Origin: CBDCUC01 sp965222485
Lineage (GTDB): Bacteria > Pseudomonadota > Alphaproteobacteria > Rhizobiales > Hyphomicrobiaceae
Assembly: GCA_965222485.1 (NCBI GenBank)
Contig: CBDCUC010000030.1
Coordinates: forward strand, 1-64,000
Length of the DNA: 64,000 bases
Direction of reading: 5' to 3'
Positions 26,073-34,705 of the stretch are shown in pieces; position 1 is the stretch's first letter; each line of letters starts with the position of its first letter. The notes below the pieces were generated by a model. It saw only the letters and a program-made list of their open reading frames with translations. It had not been told where the DNA came from and did no database searches. The position numbers were made by a program, and so were the translations under genes.

Positions 26073-28016
26073 ATGACACAACCAAAAGACAAGATCGTGA
26101 ACAGCAGGACGCCACTTCTTGATCAAGCCGACACTCCAGACCGCTTGCGACAATTGCCGCGCTCCCGCCTCAACGAATTCTCTGCAGAGCTTCGGCAGGA
26201 AACAATTGATGCCGTTTCGGTGACGGGTGGGCATCTCGGTGCCGGTCTCGGCGTGGTCGAGTTGACGGTAGCAATTCATTGGACGTTTGATACCCCGCAG
26301 GATCGGGTTATATGGGATGTCGGTCATCAAGCCTATCCGCACAAAATTCTCACAGGACGGCGCGATCGCATTCGTACATTGCGGCAGGCCAACGGGTTGT
26401 CCGGTTTTACAAAGCGCTCCGAGAGTGTCTATGATCCGTTCGGCGCGGCGCACTCTTCGACGTCCATCTCCGCTGGTCTCGGCATGGCGGTTGCGCGCGA
26501 CTTCGAAGGCAAAAAGAACAACGTCATCTGCGTCATAGGTGATGGCGCCATGAGTGCCGGAATGGCTTATGAGGCCATGAACAACGCAGGCGCGTTGGAT
26601 GCACGTTTGATTGTTATTTTGAATGACAACGATATGTCGATCGCACCGCCGACTGGGGCGCTCTCGGCCTATCTGGCGCGTGTAACGTCGAGTGGGACGT
26701 ACATAAACCTTCGCGATTCAGCCAAGCAATTGGCTAAGAAACTTCCAAAAGCCTGGGAGCGGCGGGCGGCACGCTTTGAAGAAATGACGCGCACTTATTG
26801 GTCGGGTGGAAACATATTCGAGGAACTTGGATTCTACTATGTTGGACCGATCGACGGACACAACCTTGAACATCTTCTGCCCGTCTTGCAGAACGCGCGC
26901 GATACCACGAAAGGACCGATACTCATTCATGTGGTGACGGAAAAGGGCAAAGGATACGAACCAGCCGAAATGTCAGCGGATAAATACCACGGTGTCGCGA
27001 AGTTTGACGTGATTACAGGAAAGCAGTCAAAGCCGAAGCCCATTGCGCCATCCTATACAAAAGTTTTTGCGCAAAGTCTTGCGGACGAAGCGCGTCGGGA
27101 CAGGCGGATTGTTGGAGTTACCGCCGCTATGCCGGCCGGCACCGGTCTGGATATTTTCGAAAAGGAATTTCCAGACCGCATGTTTGATGTGGGCATAGCA
27201 GAACAACACGCGGTGACCTTCGCTGCCGGTATGGCCAGCGAAGGCATGAAGCCATTCTGCGCGATCTATTCGACATTTTTGCAGCGTGCGTTTGATCAGG
27301 TTGTTCATGATGTCGCGATACAAAAACTGCCTGTTCGCTTCGCAATTGATCGGGCTGGTCTGGTGGGCGCGGATGGACCAACGCACGCAGGATCATTTGA
27401 CATCGCTTGTCTCGGCTGCCTGCCCGGATTCACCATAATGGCGGCATCCGACGAAGCGGAACTTTGCGATATGGTTGCGACGGCCGCTGCCTACGATGAG
27501 GGCCCTATTGCATTCCGTTTCCCGCGTGGGGAAGGAACGGGCCGGCAGTTGCCGGATAGTGGGCGGCCATTGGAGATTGGTAAGGGCTATATTGTGAAAG
27601 AGGGCTCCACCGTGGCCCTTCTATCACTCGGTGGACGGCTGCAGGAGTGTCTCAAAGCCGCTGATCAGCTTGCGGCCCAAGGATTATCAACAACTATTGC
27701 CGACGCACGTTTTGCCAAACCGATAGACTGTGAGCTTATCGATGAGCTGGTCCGAAATCATCATGTTGTTGTCACGATCGAGGAGGGTTCCAGCGGTGGT
27801 TTTGGTGATAGCGTCGTGCGCTACTTATGCAACAAGGGCTCTTTGAGCGGCAAGACGCAGCTCCGCACATTGGTGCTTCCAGACCGTTTCATTGACCATG
27901 GAAGTCCAGCCGCGATGTATGAGGACGCCGGACTTCATGCCAACGGAATTGTGCAGACGGTGTTCTCAGCGCTTGGGCGTCGGCCAAGTGTCGAAGCAAA
28001 AATTGTTAGCGCGTGA
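26073..28016 (+). CDS. dxs: 1-deoxy-D-xylulose-5-phosphate synthase (Dxs)
   Basis: Protein of 647 residues, the first enzyme of the MEP pathway (pyruvate plus glyceraldehyde-3-phosphate, TPP-dependent). ATG 26073 has AGGTG 6 bases upstream. Visible are VIWDVGHQAYPHKILTGR, the TPP motif GDGAMSAGMAYEAMNN, and the pyrimidine-domain motifs DVGIAEQHAVTFAAGMA and DRAGLVGADGPTHAGSFD. The length is usual. The spacer to crtB is nine bases, so they are co-transcribed. Its place between crtB and the convergent crtC links isoprenoid supply to pigment synthesis. Confidence 0.96.
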   Translation: MTQPKDKIVNSRTPLLDQADTPDRLRQLPRSRLNEFSAELRQETIDAVSVTGGHLGAGLGVVELTVAIHWTFDTPQDRVIWDVGHQAYPHKILTGRRDRIRTLRQANGLSGFTKRSESVYDPFGAAHSSTSISAGLGMAVARDFEGKKNNVICVIGDGAMSAGMAYEAMNNAGALDARLIVILNDNDMSIAPPTGALSAYLARVTSSGTYINLRDSAKQLAKKLPKAWERRAARFEEMTRTYWSGGNIFEELGFYYVGPIDGHNLEHLLPVLQNARDTTKGPILIHVVTEKGKGYEPAEMSADKYHGVAKFDVITGKQSKPKPIAPSYTKVFAQSLADEARRDRRIVGVTAAMPAGTGLDIFEKEFPDRMFDVGIAEQHAVTFAAGMASEGMKPFCAIYSTFLQRAFDQVVHDVAIQKLPVRFAIDRAGLVGADGPTHAGSFDIACLGCLPGFTIMAASDEAELCDMVATAAAYDEGPIAFRFPRGEGTGRQLPDSGRPLEIGKGYIVKEGSTVALLSLGGRLQECLKAADQLAAQGLSTTIADARFAKPIDCELIDELVRNHHVVVTIEEGSSGGFGDSVVRYLCNKGSLSGKTQLRTLVLPDRFIDHGSPAAMYEDAGLHANGIVQTVFSALGRRPSVEAKIVSA

Positions 28017-28029
28017 CAGCTCTCATCAT

Positions 28030-28941
28030 TCAAAAGCATGAACGCGGCATCCTGAACGGCAGCATCAATTGCACGACAGGACTGTTGAACCGGTCCAGAT
28101 CAAGGCTCTCGTGAATGGCCGGCACGATTGTATTGTCTATCCTGCTCTCAATGATGGAACGGGAATAGAATGGTGTATCTTCCAAGGTCTTGATGATGCG
28201 TGCGTCGCTGGGCGTTTCTGATCTTGTCGCTCTGGGTATTCTCCAAATAGAAGTTTTTGGTAGGGGAACGCCAGGGGCTGGTGCGATGGGCGCGACGTGG
28301 CCCGTTTCATCGAATTGCAGCGAAAGGGTAACCGGTGGACCATTGCGAGGGACGATGTCGTAATAGACCCTCGTACGGTGTGTCTCTACGCTCCTTGACC
28401 AGTTCCACGCTGAGAATACGTCTTCCAGTGGGGCATCGCCAGAGTTGGAGTCGATATAGGCTTGTCCGCTCCAATTGATCGAAGGATTTTCGAGTTTGAC
28501 TTCAGCGGTTGCGATCGGGGCAATGGGGTGCCACTCGTGGTTGTTGGATTCATCAAGCGAATACACTTGCCCCACCATTGCAGGCACGGTGATGCGAACC
28601 TGGCCGCGGATGCGTGACGGAATGGGCATGGCCAGTTCGTCCAAGTCGATGATGAGGCATTCATCCTCCCAACGCAGGTGACTTGTGCCGATCTGGAGTA
28701 AGCTGCTCTTGCGGTATAGCGACTGACTGTTGCGTTCGGTCATTGCCCATCGGGAATGCCTTTTTCCATACAGGCAGACATTGATTGCGCAAAAGTTTTC
28801 GGGGTTTGTGGTGCCACTCCGACGGCAATATTTGTAGTATGGCGAGAACACGCTTCCAACGAATGCGATTATTGTAATGCCTTGATGACCGTCGTCGCTA
28901 AGAGCATCAACATACCACCAAGCATAACCCCCAGGCGGCAC
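28030..28941 (-). CDS. crtC: hydroxyneurosporene synthase CrtC (carotenoid 1,2-hydratase)
   Basis: Protein of about 303 residues that hydrates the 1,2 double bond of acyclic carotenoids. The family N-terminus PVPPGGYAWWYVDALSDDG, the IAFVGSVFSPYY segment and RVYYDIVPRNGP are clear. GTG at 28939-28941 is the nearest normal start; the frame stays open far upstream inside crtD, but there it has crtD's shadow composition and no start codon close by. crtD stops 8 bases before it, so the two are coupled. It ends 13 bp from dxs, which is convergent. Confidence 0.88.
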   Translation of the reverse strand: MPPGGYAWWYVDALSDDGHQGITIIAFVGSVFSPYYKYCRRSGTTNPENFCAINVCLYGKRHSRWAMTERNSQSLYRKSSLLQIGTSHLRWEDECLIIDLDELAMPIPSRIRGQVRITVPAMVGQVYSLDESNNHEWHPIAPIATAEVKLENPSINWSGQAYIDSNSGDAPLEDVFSAWNWSRSVETHRTRVYYDIVPRNGPPVTLSLQFDETGHVAPIAPAPGVPLPKTSIWRIPRATRSETPSDARIIKTLEDTPFYSRSIIESRIDNTIVPAIHESLDLDRFNSPVVQLMLPFRMPRSCF

Positions 28942-28949
28942 AGGGCGAT

Positions 28950-30440
28950 CTAGCCGATGTCCCTCATCACACGCGCGGCCGCCAGACGCCCTGAAATTGC
29001 CGCCATTGGCACACCTGCTCCCGGATGCGTGCTCCCGCCAGCGAGGTAGAGACCCGGCAGCCTCGTTTCTGTTCCGGGCCGACTGAAAGAAGAGCCCCAA
29101 CCATGACTGGATTGGCCGTAAAGCGCGCCCCCGGTTCCAGGATAGAGGCGATCGAATTCGTAAGGGGTTGTTATGATCTTCGCTTGGTCCGTGCACTTGA
29201 GTTGCAGGCCACAATCCATCAGCTTTTCGAACACTTGCTCTTCGCATTTTCTTAGCTCCTGTGGACCAAGCTTTCTGGTGTCGCCGGTAGGTGGTGCGTT
29301 GATGAGGCAAAGGACTCTCTCATTACCACCAGCGGCGGTAACTTCCTTGTTCAGCCGATCTTGGGCACACACGTAGACTGTCGGGTCCTTCACGTAGTCA
29401 CTCTTGTCAAAGAGGGTACGGAACTCGGCAGAGTAGTCTGCGGAGAAAAATACATTGTGCCGCGTAAGATCGAACCCCGAGGGTTCGCAAAGAGCTGCCC
29501 AGGTTATTGCCGAAAGGGAGCGTTCGCTTTTGTGTATTGGCCTAATGGAATATGCCGGTTTGCGTCCAAGTATTCCGTTCGCAAGGGCCGCGGTGTCCGC
29601 GTTTACGATAATAAGATCAGCTTCAGCGACTTCACCGTCTGATAGCAAGAGGGCTTTTGGGTGCCTATCCTCGATAATTATTTCGACAACCGCAGTATCG
29701 TAGATAAAACTTGCGCCATTGCTTATGGCGAGTTCTTCTATCACCTCAGCAAGTCGATACATCCCGCCATCAATACTCCAAACCCCCTGCTGCTCGACGT
29801 GCGCTATCAGCATAAGTGTAGCTGGCGCATGGAAGGGGGAGGAGCCGCAATACGTCGAGTATCTTGCAAAGAGTTGTTGTAGACGTTCATCGCGAAAATG
29901 GGTGTGTAGAGTATCCCAAAGGCTTGTAAACGGTGAGATTTGAAGCAGGTTGTGCCATCCATAGGGTGCACTTCTTGCGACCAGATCGAAGACAGAGGGA
30001 CGCGAAGCGCAAATGTAGCTTGCTTCCAAAGTGTCATACACACTTTTTGCCCGGCTACAGAAATCTTTGTAGCCCTGCGCTTCGCGAGGTCCGGCGAAGT
30101 TGGAGATAGCGTCTACAGATCTCTCAATGTCGTGAAACAGATCCAGTCTGTTATGATCATCCCATGCATGGCGCGCAAGGATTTCCAATGGTGTTAGTTT
30201 TATATGGTCAGTGAAGCTATGGCCGATATCCTCAAACAGTTTTTCAAAGACCCAGCTCATTGTGAACACAGTTGGACCGGCGTCCAAGTCTCTGCCTGCA
30301 ATGCTGACTTGCCGAAGTTTGCCCCCAGGTTTAGAGGCTTTCTCAAACACAGTGACGTCTATCCCGTTCGCCGACAACTCCAGGGCTGCGACCAGGCCAG
30401 CAATTCCTGCGCCTATAATGCCAACACGATACTCGGCCAA
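28950..30440 (-). CDS. crtD: methoxyneurosporene dehydrogenase CrtD (carotenoid 3,4-desaturase)
   Basis: Protein of 496 residues, related to CrtI. It has the FAD motif GAGIAG at the N-terminus, VFEKASKPGGKLRQ, AGPTVFTMSWVFE, and a C-terminal signature GLYLAGGSTHPGAGVPMAAISGRLAA. It introduces the 3,4 double bond in the spheroidene/spirilloxanthin branch. The start is a TTG (30438-30440) with GAGGA upstream; an in-frame stop lies further up and no ATG is available. It shares a 95-107-bp divergent promoter region with crtE that carries two PpsR boxes. Confidence 0.94.
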   Translation of the reverse strand: MAEYRVGIIGAGIAGLVAALELSANGIDVTVFEKASKPGGKLRQVSIAGRDLDAGPTVFTMSWVFEKLFEDIGHSFTDHIKLTPLEILARHAWDDHNRLDLFHDIERSVDAISNFAGPREAQGYKDFCSRAKSVYDTLEASYICASRPSVFDLVARSAPYGWHNLLQISPFTSLWDTLHTHFRDERLQQLFARYSTYCGSSPFHAPATLMLIAHVEQQGVWSIDGGMYRLAEVIEELAISNGASFIYDTAVVEIIIEDRHPKALLLSDGEVAEADLIIVNADTAALANGILGRKPAYSIRPIHKSERSLSAITWAALCEPSGFDLTRHNVFFSADYSAEFRTLFDKSDYVKDPTVYVCAQDRLNKEVTAAGGNERVLCLINAPPTGDTRKLGPQELRKCEEQVFEKLMDCGLQLKCTDQAKIITTPYEFDRLYPGTGGALYGQSSHGWGSSFSRPGTETRLPGLYLAGGSTHPGAGVPMAAISGRLAAARVMRDIG

Positions 30441-30487
30441 GGTGTGCGGATCCTCACAACATTAAGATTGATTGCCGTATCATAGTG

Positions 30488-30505
30488 TGTCTATTATAAC
30501 TTACA
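30488..30505 (+). promoter_or_regulatory. PpsR/CrtJ box 1 in the crtD-crtE divergent region
   Basis: Sequence tgtctattataacttaca fits TGT-N12-ACA exactly and is flanked by G and C so that the arms read GTGT/ACAC. Its centre is 25 bp from the centre of the second box, a spacing suited to cooperative binding of repressor tetramers. Confidence 0.75.
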
Positions 30506-30512
30506 CGCTATC

Positions 30513-30530
30513 TGTAAATATAGCGATACA
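30513..30530 (+). promoter_or_regulatory. PpsR/CrtJ box 2 in the crtD-crtE divergent region
   Basis: Sequence tgtaaatatagcgataca fits TGT-N12-ACA exactly. It lies 18 bp before the crtE ATG and about 73 bp from the crtD start. It could repress both operons together with box 1. Confidence 0.72.
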
Positions 30531-30547
30531 GTTTTGTGGGTGACGTC

Positions 30548-31420
30548 ATGGTGGATGCTCTATCTCGAATTGAGAAAGCTTTGGAGATGGCGGTGTCCAG
30601 AGTTGAGGTGCCCGGCAAACCACGAAAACTGGTCGACGCTATAAGGCATGCCGTTTTCCCGGGCGGGGCTCGCATTCGGCCACAGTTGTGCGTTGCGGTG
30701 GCAAGCGCCTGCGGCGAGGATAATCCAAAGTTGACGGATGCAATTGCCGCCTCGATCGAGCTGATGCACTGCGGCTCGCTCGTCCACGATGATATGCCAT
30801 GTTTTGATAACGCCGATATGCGCAGAGGCAGGCCCTCGGTACATTGCGCGTTCGGGGAGGCAACGGCCTTGCTTGCCGGTGATGCACTCATTGTACTCGC
30901 ATATGAAACCATAGTACGAGGCAGCCTGACCGATCAGCGTCGCCTTCTGGGACTGCTCACAATACTGAGTCGGGCCGTCGGACTTCCGACAGGGATTATT
31001 GCAGGACAGGGGTTGGAATGCGAGGCGCGAACAGATACGAGCGAGTATCACCGTGCGAAGACGGGCGCGCTTTTTGCTGGCGCAACGATGGGGGGTGCGA
31101 TCGCCACCGGGAATGATCCCGAGTTATGGAGGGCGCTTGGGGAAAAAATTGGTGCGGCGTATCAGGTGGCGGACGATATTCTTGATGTGATCGGGCGGCC
31201 GCAGGATGTCGGCAAGCCATGTGGACGTGATGCCACCCTCATGCGTCCAAGCGCCGTTATGGATCTGGGTGTGGCGGGAGCGGAGCAAAAGCTTATGCGC
31301 CTCCTCTCAGACGCAGTTGACTCCATTCCTCCTTGCCAGGGGAGCGCAGATCTGCAGGCACTCGTTGCAACGCAAGGCAAGCGCCTTGCGCCGAAACGAC
31401 TGGCTGAGTCTGCCGCCTAA
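30548..31420 (+). CDS. crtE: geranylgeranyl diphosphate synthase CrtE
   Basis: Protein of 290 residues from ATG 30548 (GTG 30536 would add four). It makes GGPP, the common precursor of carotenoids and the phytyl tail. The first Asp-rich motif is in LVHDDMPCFDNADMRRGRPS; the second is YQVADDILD. FPGGARIRPQL and GEATALLAGDAL are typical. First gene of the long + strand superoperon; crtF follows 35 bp later. Confidence 0.95.
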   Translation: MVDALSRIEKALEMAVSRVEVPGKPRKLVDAIRHAVFPGGARIRPQLCVAVASACGEDNPKLTDAIAASIELMHCGSLVHDDMPCFDNADMRRGRPSVHCAFGEATALLAGDALIVLAYETIVRGSLTDQRRLLGLLTILSRAVGLPTGIIAGQGLECEARTDTSEYHRAKTGALFAGATMGGAIATGNDPELWRALGEKIGAAYQVADDILDVIGRPQDVGKPCGRDATLMRPSAVMDLGVAGAEQKLMRLLSDAVDSIPPCQGSADLQALVATQGKRLAPKRLAESAA

Positions 31421-31455
31421 TACAGTGCGTGTTTTCGTGCTCCAGTACGAGTTCA

Positions 31456-32598
31456 ATGACCAACACCGAACAAGTTGCCGCGAATGTGCCTTGGTGCGGT
31501 AGACTGCGGAATGTCCGCAACAAATTGCTGCAAAATCCGAGCTTTCGAAAGTGGGCGTTTCGGTTTCCGCTCTCGGCATGGCTTGCCCGGCGCAAAGCGC
31601 GTCAACTATTTGATTTAACTGCGGGTTTTGTGTACTCGCAGGTGCTCTATGCTTGTGTCGAGCTCAAGCTTTTTGAATCTTTGTCAGAGGGTCCAAGGAC
31701 GCTTGATCAGCTTGCAACGGATAGCGGGCTGGCACCGGAGCAGGCGCGCCGCCTTCTGAACGCAGCATGCGCGTTGGAATTGCTGCATCCGTTTGGAGAC
31801 GAGAAGTACGGCTTAGGTGAGCTCGGGGCCGTTTTGTCAAGCGAACCGGGCATCGCTGCAATGATCCGGCATCATAAATTTTTATATGCCGATCTAGCCG
31901 ATCCGATCGCCATGCTAAAGCAGTATGAGTCCCCAACGCAACTGTCCAAGTTTTGGGCTTACGCTAAATCTGACACGCCTCGCGATACCAGCCCATTCAT
32001 TGCAAGTCGCTACACAAGCCTAATGGCTGCCTCGCAGGGCCTGATTGCTCAGGAAATTCTCGACGCATACGACCTCATACGTTACCGGAATATGCTCGAT
32101 ATTGGCGGCGGGGACGGAACATTTCTAAGCGCGGTTGCGCAACGATATCCCGATATCAATTTGACACTCTACGAGCTGCCAGCTGTCGCGACGCTAGCGC
32201 GGCAGCGATTGGCGAGCCATCCATACAGCCCACCCCTCCGCGTGGTGGATGGAGACTTTCGACGTGACCCGCTACCGGTCGGGGCAGACATCATTTCGCT
32301 TATACGCATCTTGCACGATCATGACGACTATGTCGTACGCACTCTGCTGGTTAAGGTGCGTCAAGCGCTTGTTCCCGGAGGGGCTGTTCTAATCGGGGAG
32401 CCTCTTGCGGACACGCCCGGTGAGGTACGGATGGGGCACGCTTATTTCGGAATGTACCTGGCCGCCATGCGGCAGGGGCAGCCACGAACCTTCCAGATGC
32501 TTTCAAAAATGCTGACCGATGCGGGATTTCATGCCGTCCGTCGTGTCAGGACACATTCACCGTTGCAGACAAGCGCCATCGTCGCCCGCAGAGCCTGA
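31456..32598 (+). CDS. crtF: demethylspheroidene O-methyltransferase CrtF
   Basis: Protein of 380 residues from ATG 31456 (an upstream in-frame start at 31429 is less likely). An N-terminal dimerisation domain of winged-helix type (LFDLTAGFVYSQVLYACVELKLF, QARRLLNAACAL) precedes the methyltransferase fold with SAM motif MLDIGGGDGTFL and RILHDHDDYVV. It methylates the 1-hydroxyl of acyclic carotenoids, the last step towards spheroidene or spirilloxanthin. It lies between crtE and bchC, as in many PGCs. Confidence 0.95.
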   Translation: MTNTEQVAANVPWCGRLRNVRNKLLQNPSFRKWAFRFPLSAWLARRKARQLFDLTAGFVYSQVLYACVELKLFESLSEGPRTLDQLATDSGLAPEQARRLLNAACALELLHPFGDEKYGLGELGAVLSSEPGIAAMIRHHKFLYADLADPIAMLKQYESPTQLSKFWAYAKSDTPRDTSPFIASRYTSLMAASQGLIAQEILDAYDLIRYRNMLDIGGGDGTFLSAVAQRYPDINLTLYELPAVATLARQRLASHPYSPPLRVVDGDFRRDPLPVGADIISLIRILHDHDDYVVRTLLVKVRQALVPGGAVLIGEPLADTPGEVRMGHAYFGMYLAAMRQGQPRTFQMLSKMLTDAGFHAVRRVRTHSPLQTSAIVARRA

Positions 32599-32604
32599 AT
32601 GAAA

Positions 32605-32637
32605 TGTAAACAAAGATTGACAATTATAACTGTCAAT
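32605..32637 (+). promoter_or_regulatory. PpsR/CrtJ box and palindrome before bchC
   Basis: 32605-32622 reads tgtaaacaaagattgaca, an exact TGT-N12-ACA. Its last six bases TTGACA (32617-32622) make a perfect -35 hexamer, with TAAAGT at 32639-32644 as a possible -10 (16-bp spacer). A second symmetry, ATTGACA-N8-TGTCAAT (32616-32637), overlaps it. This internal promoter would let bchCXYZ and puf be driven apart from crtEF. Confidence 0.72.
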
Positions 32638-32719
32638 CTAAAGTGTCTATGTATTGTGCGTCGATGTGACCTCTTATGCGGGGTTGGGACGCTCGCGTCA
32701 TTCGATTGTGAAGCCGCAG

Positions 32720-33664
32720 ATGGACACGGTAGCAGTTGTTCTCGAAAGGCCCCGAGAACTGAAGCTCAATGAGCTGCAGTTGGAGTCAGTCGGCGAAAAC
32801 GACGTGGCGGTAGATGTTGACTGGAGCGGCATCAGCACGGGAACAGAGCGACTGCTGTACACCGGTCGCATGCCCGATTTTCCCGGCATGGGATATCCGC
32901 TCGTTCCCGGATACGAGTCTGTTGGGCGCATCAGCGAAGTCGGCAACGCGCAAATGGGCCTGGAAGTTGGCGATAATGTCTTTGTGCCAGGAGCACAATG
33001 TTTCGGCGAAATTCGTGGGTTGTTTGGCGGAGCTGCGTCCAGGCTCGTTGTGCCAGCACAACGCGTTTGGAAAGTGGATCCCGACCTCGGCGAATTGTCG
33101 ACCCTGTTCGCGTTAGCGGCAACAGCCAGACATGCAATTGCGCCAGCCGCCGCTGAGCCACCGGATCTCATTGTGGGGCACGGGATTCTCGGCCGGCTTT
33201 TGGCACGCCTTACGATTGCGCTTGGGCATGAGCCGCCAACTGTGTGGGAGACGAAAGCCGATCGTCGTGATGGTGCAGCTGGCTACGAGGTGATCGACCC
33301 CTCACTCGATATAAAAAAAGATTATCGAACAGTTTGCGATGTGAGCGGCGATGCCGGTTTGCTGGATGGCCTCATCGGTCGAATACAAAAAGGCGGCGAA
33401 ATTGTTCTGGCCGGTTTTTACCAGAACCGACTGTCGTTCTCCTTCCCGCCTGCTTTCATGAAGGAAATGCGCATGCGCGTTGCCGCCGAGTGGCAGGCAG
33501 AGGACATGCAGGCGGTGAGGGATCTCGTTTCAGGCGGACGGCTTTCGCTGGACGGTCTGATTTCGCATCGAAGCGACGCCACCAATGCCGCCGCCGCCTA
33601 TAAAACAGCATTCAACGACAGCACTTGCGTAAAAATGATCTTGGATTGGAGAAGCCTTCAATGA
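32720..33664 (+). CDS. bchC: bacteriochlorophyllide a dehydrogenase BchC
   Basis: Protein of 314 residues. ATG 32720 gives the family N-terminus MDTVAVVLERP; upstream in-frame codons to 32654 are probably leader. It oxidises the 3-hydroxyethyl group of bacteriochlorophyllide to the 3-acetyl group. Medium-chain dehydrogenase features are GISTGTERLLYTGRMP, LVPGYESVG and VGHGILGRLLARL (nucleotide-binding region). The last codons overlap the bchX start as ATGA. Confidence 0.95.
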   Translation: MDTVAVVLERPRELKLNELQLESVGENDVAVDVDWSGISTGTERLLYTGRMPDFPGMGYPLVPGYESVGRISEVGNAQMGLEVGDNVFVPGAQCFGEIRGLFGGAASRLVVPAQRVWKVDPDLGELSTLFALAATARHAIAPAAAEPPDLIVGHGILGRLLARLTIALGHEPPTVWETKADRRDGAAGYEVIDPSLDIKKDYRTVCDVSGDAGLLDGLIGRIQKGGEIVLAGFYQNRLSFSFPPAFMKEMRMRVAAEWQAEDMQAVRDLVSGGRLSLDGLISHRSDATNAAAAYKTAFNDSTCVKMILDWRSLQ

Positions 33665-34680
33665 GCGAAAAAAGCCAATCACAGAAGGCTAAAGCTTCCA
33701 AACGGGCTGTTTCTGATTTCATCAGCGATGGGACCGCGCCGGAAAACTTGGAAACGCCAAAGAAAGAGCCTGAGAAGAAAACGCAAATTATTGCCATTTA
33801 CGGCAAAGGTGGCATTGGCAAAAGTTTCACGCTGGCAAATCTGTCTTACATGATGGCGCAACAGGGTAAACGTGTGTTGCTCATTGGATGTGATCCCAAA
33901 AGTGACACGACGTCTCTTTTGTTTAGCGGTCGTGCTTGCCCAACGATAATTGAAACCTCCGCGCGCAAAAAAGAGTCTGGTGAAGAGGTTGCCATCGGCG
34001 ACGTCTGCTTTAAACGCGATGGTGTGTTTGCAATGGAGCTCGGCGGTCCTGAGGTTGGGCGCGGTTGCGGCGGTCGCGGGATTATTCACGGCTTCGAACT
34101 TTTGGAGAAACTAGGTTTCCATGATTGGGATTTTGACTTTGTCCTTCTCGATTTTCTAGGTGACGTCGTTTGTGGCGGATTTGGCCTGCCGATTGCGCGG
34201 GACATGTGCCAGAAGGTGATCGTCGTCGCCTCAAACGATCTTCAATCTCTGTATGTTGCCAATAACGTGTGTTCTGCCGTCGAGTACTTCCGAAAACTTG
34301 GCGGCAATGTCGGTGTCGCGGGCATGGTCATCAACAAGGATGACGGAACAGGCGAAGCGGCTGCGTTCTCGGACGCTGCGGGCATACCAGTTCTCTCGGC
34401 CATCCCGGCGAATGACGACATTCGACGCAAGAGTGCCAATTACGAAATTATCGGACGGCCGGGAACAGACTGGAGCGGTTTGTTTGCAGAGCTTGCGCAA
34501 AACGTGTGCGAGGCACCGCCAGTGCGCCCATCGCCGCTTGGGCAGGAAGAACTTTTGAACTTGTTCAGCGGAGAAGAAGTCGGGCGCGGCGTTCCGCTCA
34601 GTTCAGCAACGGCTGAAGATATGTGTGGTGGAAAGATCGTTGAGAAGCCATCACTCGAGGTGATCTACGACACGGTTTGA
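33661..34680 (+). CDS. bchX: chlorophyllide reductase iron protein BchX
   Basis: Protein of 339 residues, the ATP-dependent reductase component of chlorophyllide a oxidoreductase (NifH-like). ATG 33661 overlaps the bchC stop. The P-loop is IYGKGGIGKSFT, and the 4Fe-4S Cys are in GRGCGGRG and GDVVCGGFG. Compared with BchL it has the longer BchX N-terminal extension, rich in Lys and Ser. bchY follows 25 bp later. Confidence 0.97.
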   Translation: MSEKSQSQKAKASKRAVSDFISDGTAPENLETPKKEPEKKTQIIAIYGKGGIGKSFTLANLSYMMAQQGKRVLLIGCDPKSDTTSLLFSGRACPTIIETSARKKESGEEVAIGDVCFKRDGVFAMELGGPEVGRGCGGRGIIHGFELLEKLGFHDWDFDFVLLDFLGDVVCGGFGLPIARDMCQKVIVVASNDLQSLYVANNVCSAVEYFRKLGGNVGVAGMVINKDDGTGEAAAFSDAAGIPVLSAIPANDDIRRKSANYEIIGRPGTDWSGLFAELAQNVCEAPPVRPSPLGQEELLNLFSGEEVGRGVPLSSATAEDMCGGKIVEKPSLEVIYDTV

Positions 34681-34705
34681 TGGACGAGGTTGGAATTGAT
34701 TTCGC

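Noticed and set aside
28942..29310. N-terminal extension of crtC by over 120 residues
   Set aside because: The extension lies fully inside crtD in another frame, with shadow composition. Known CrtC proteins begin near the PVPPGGYAWWYVDAL segment, so GTG 28941 was used.
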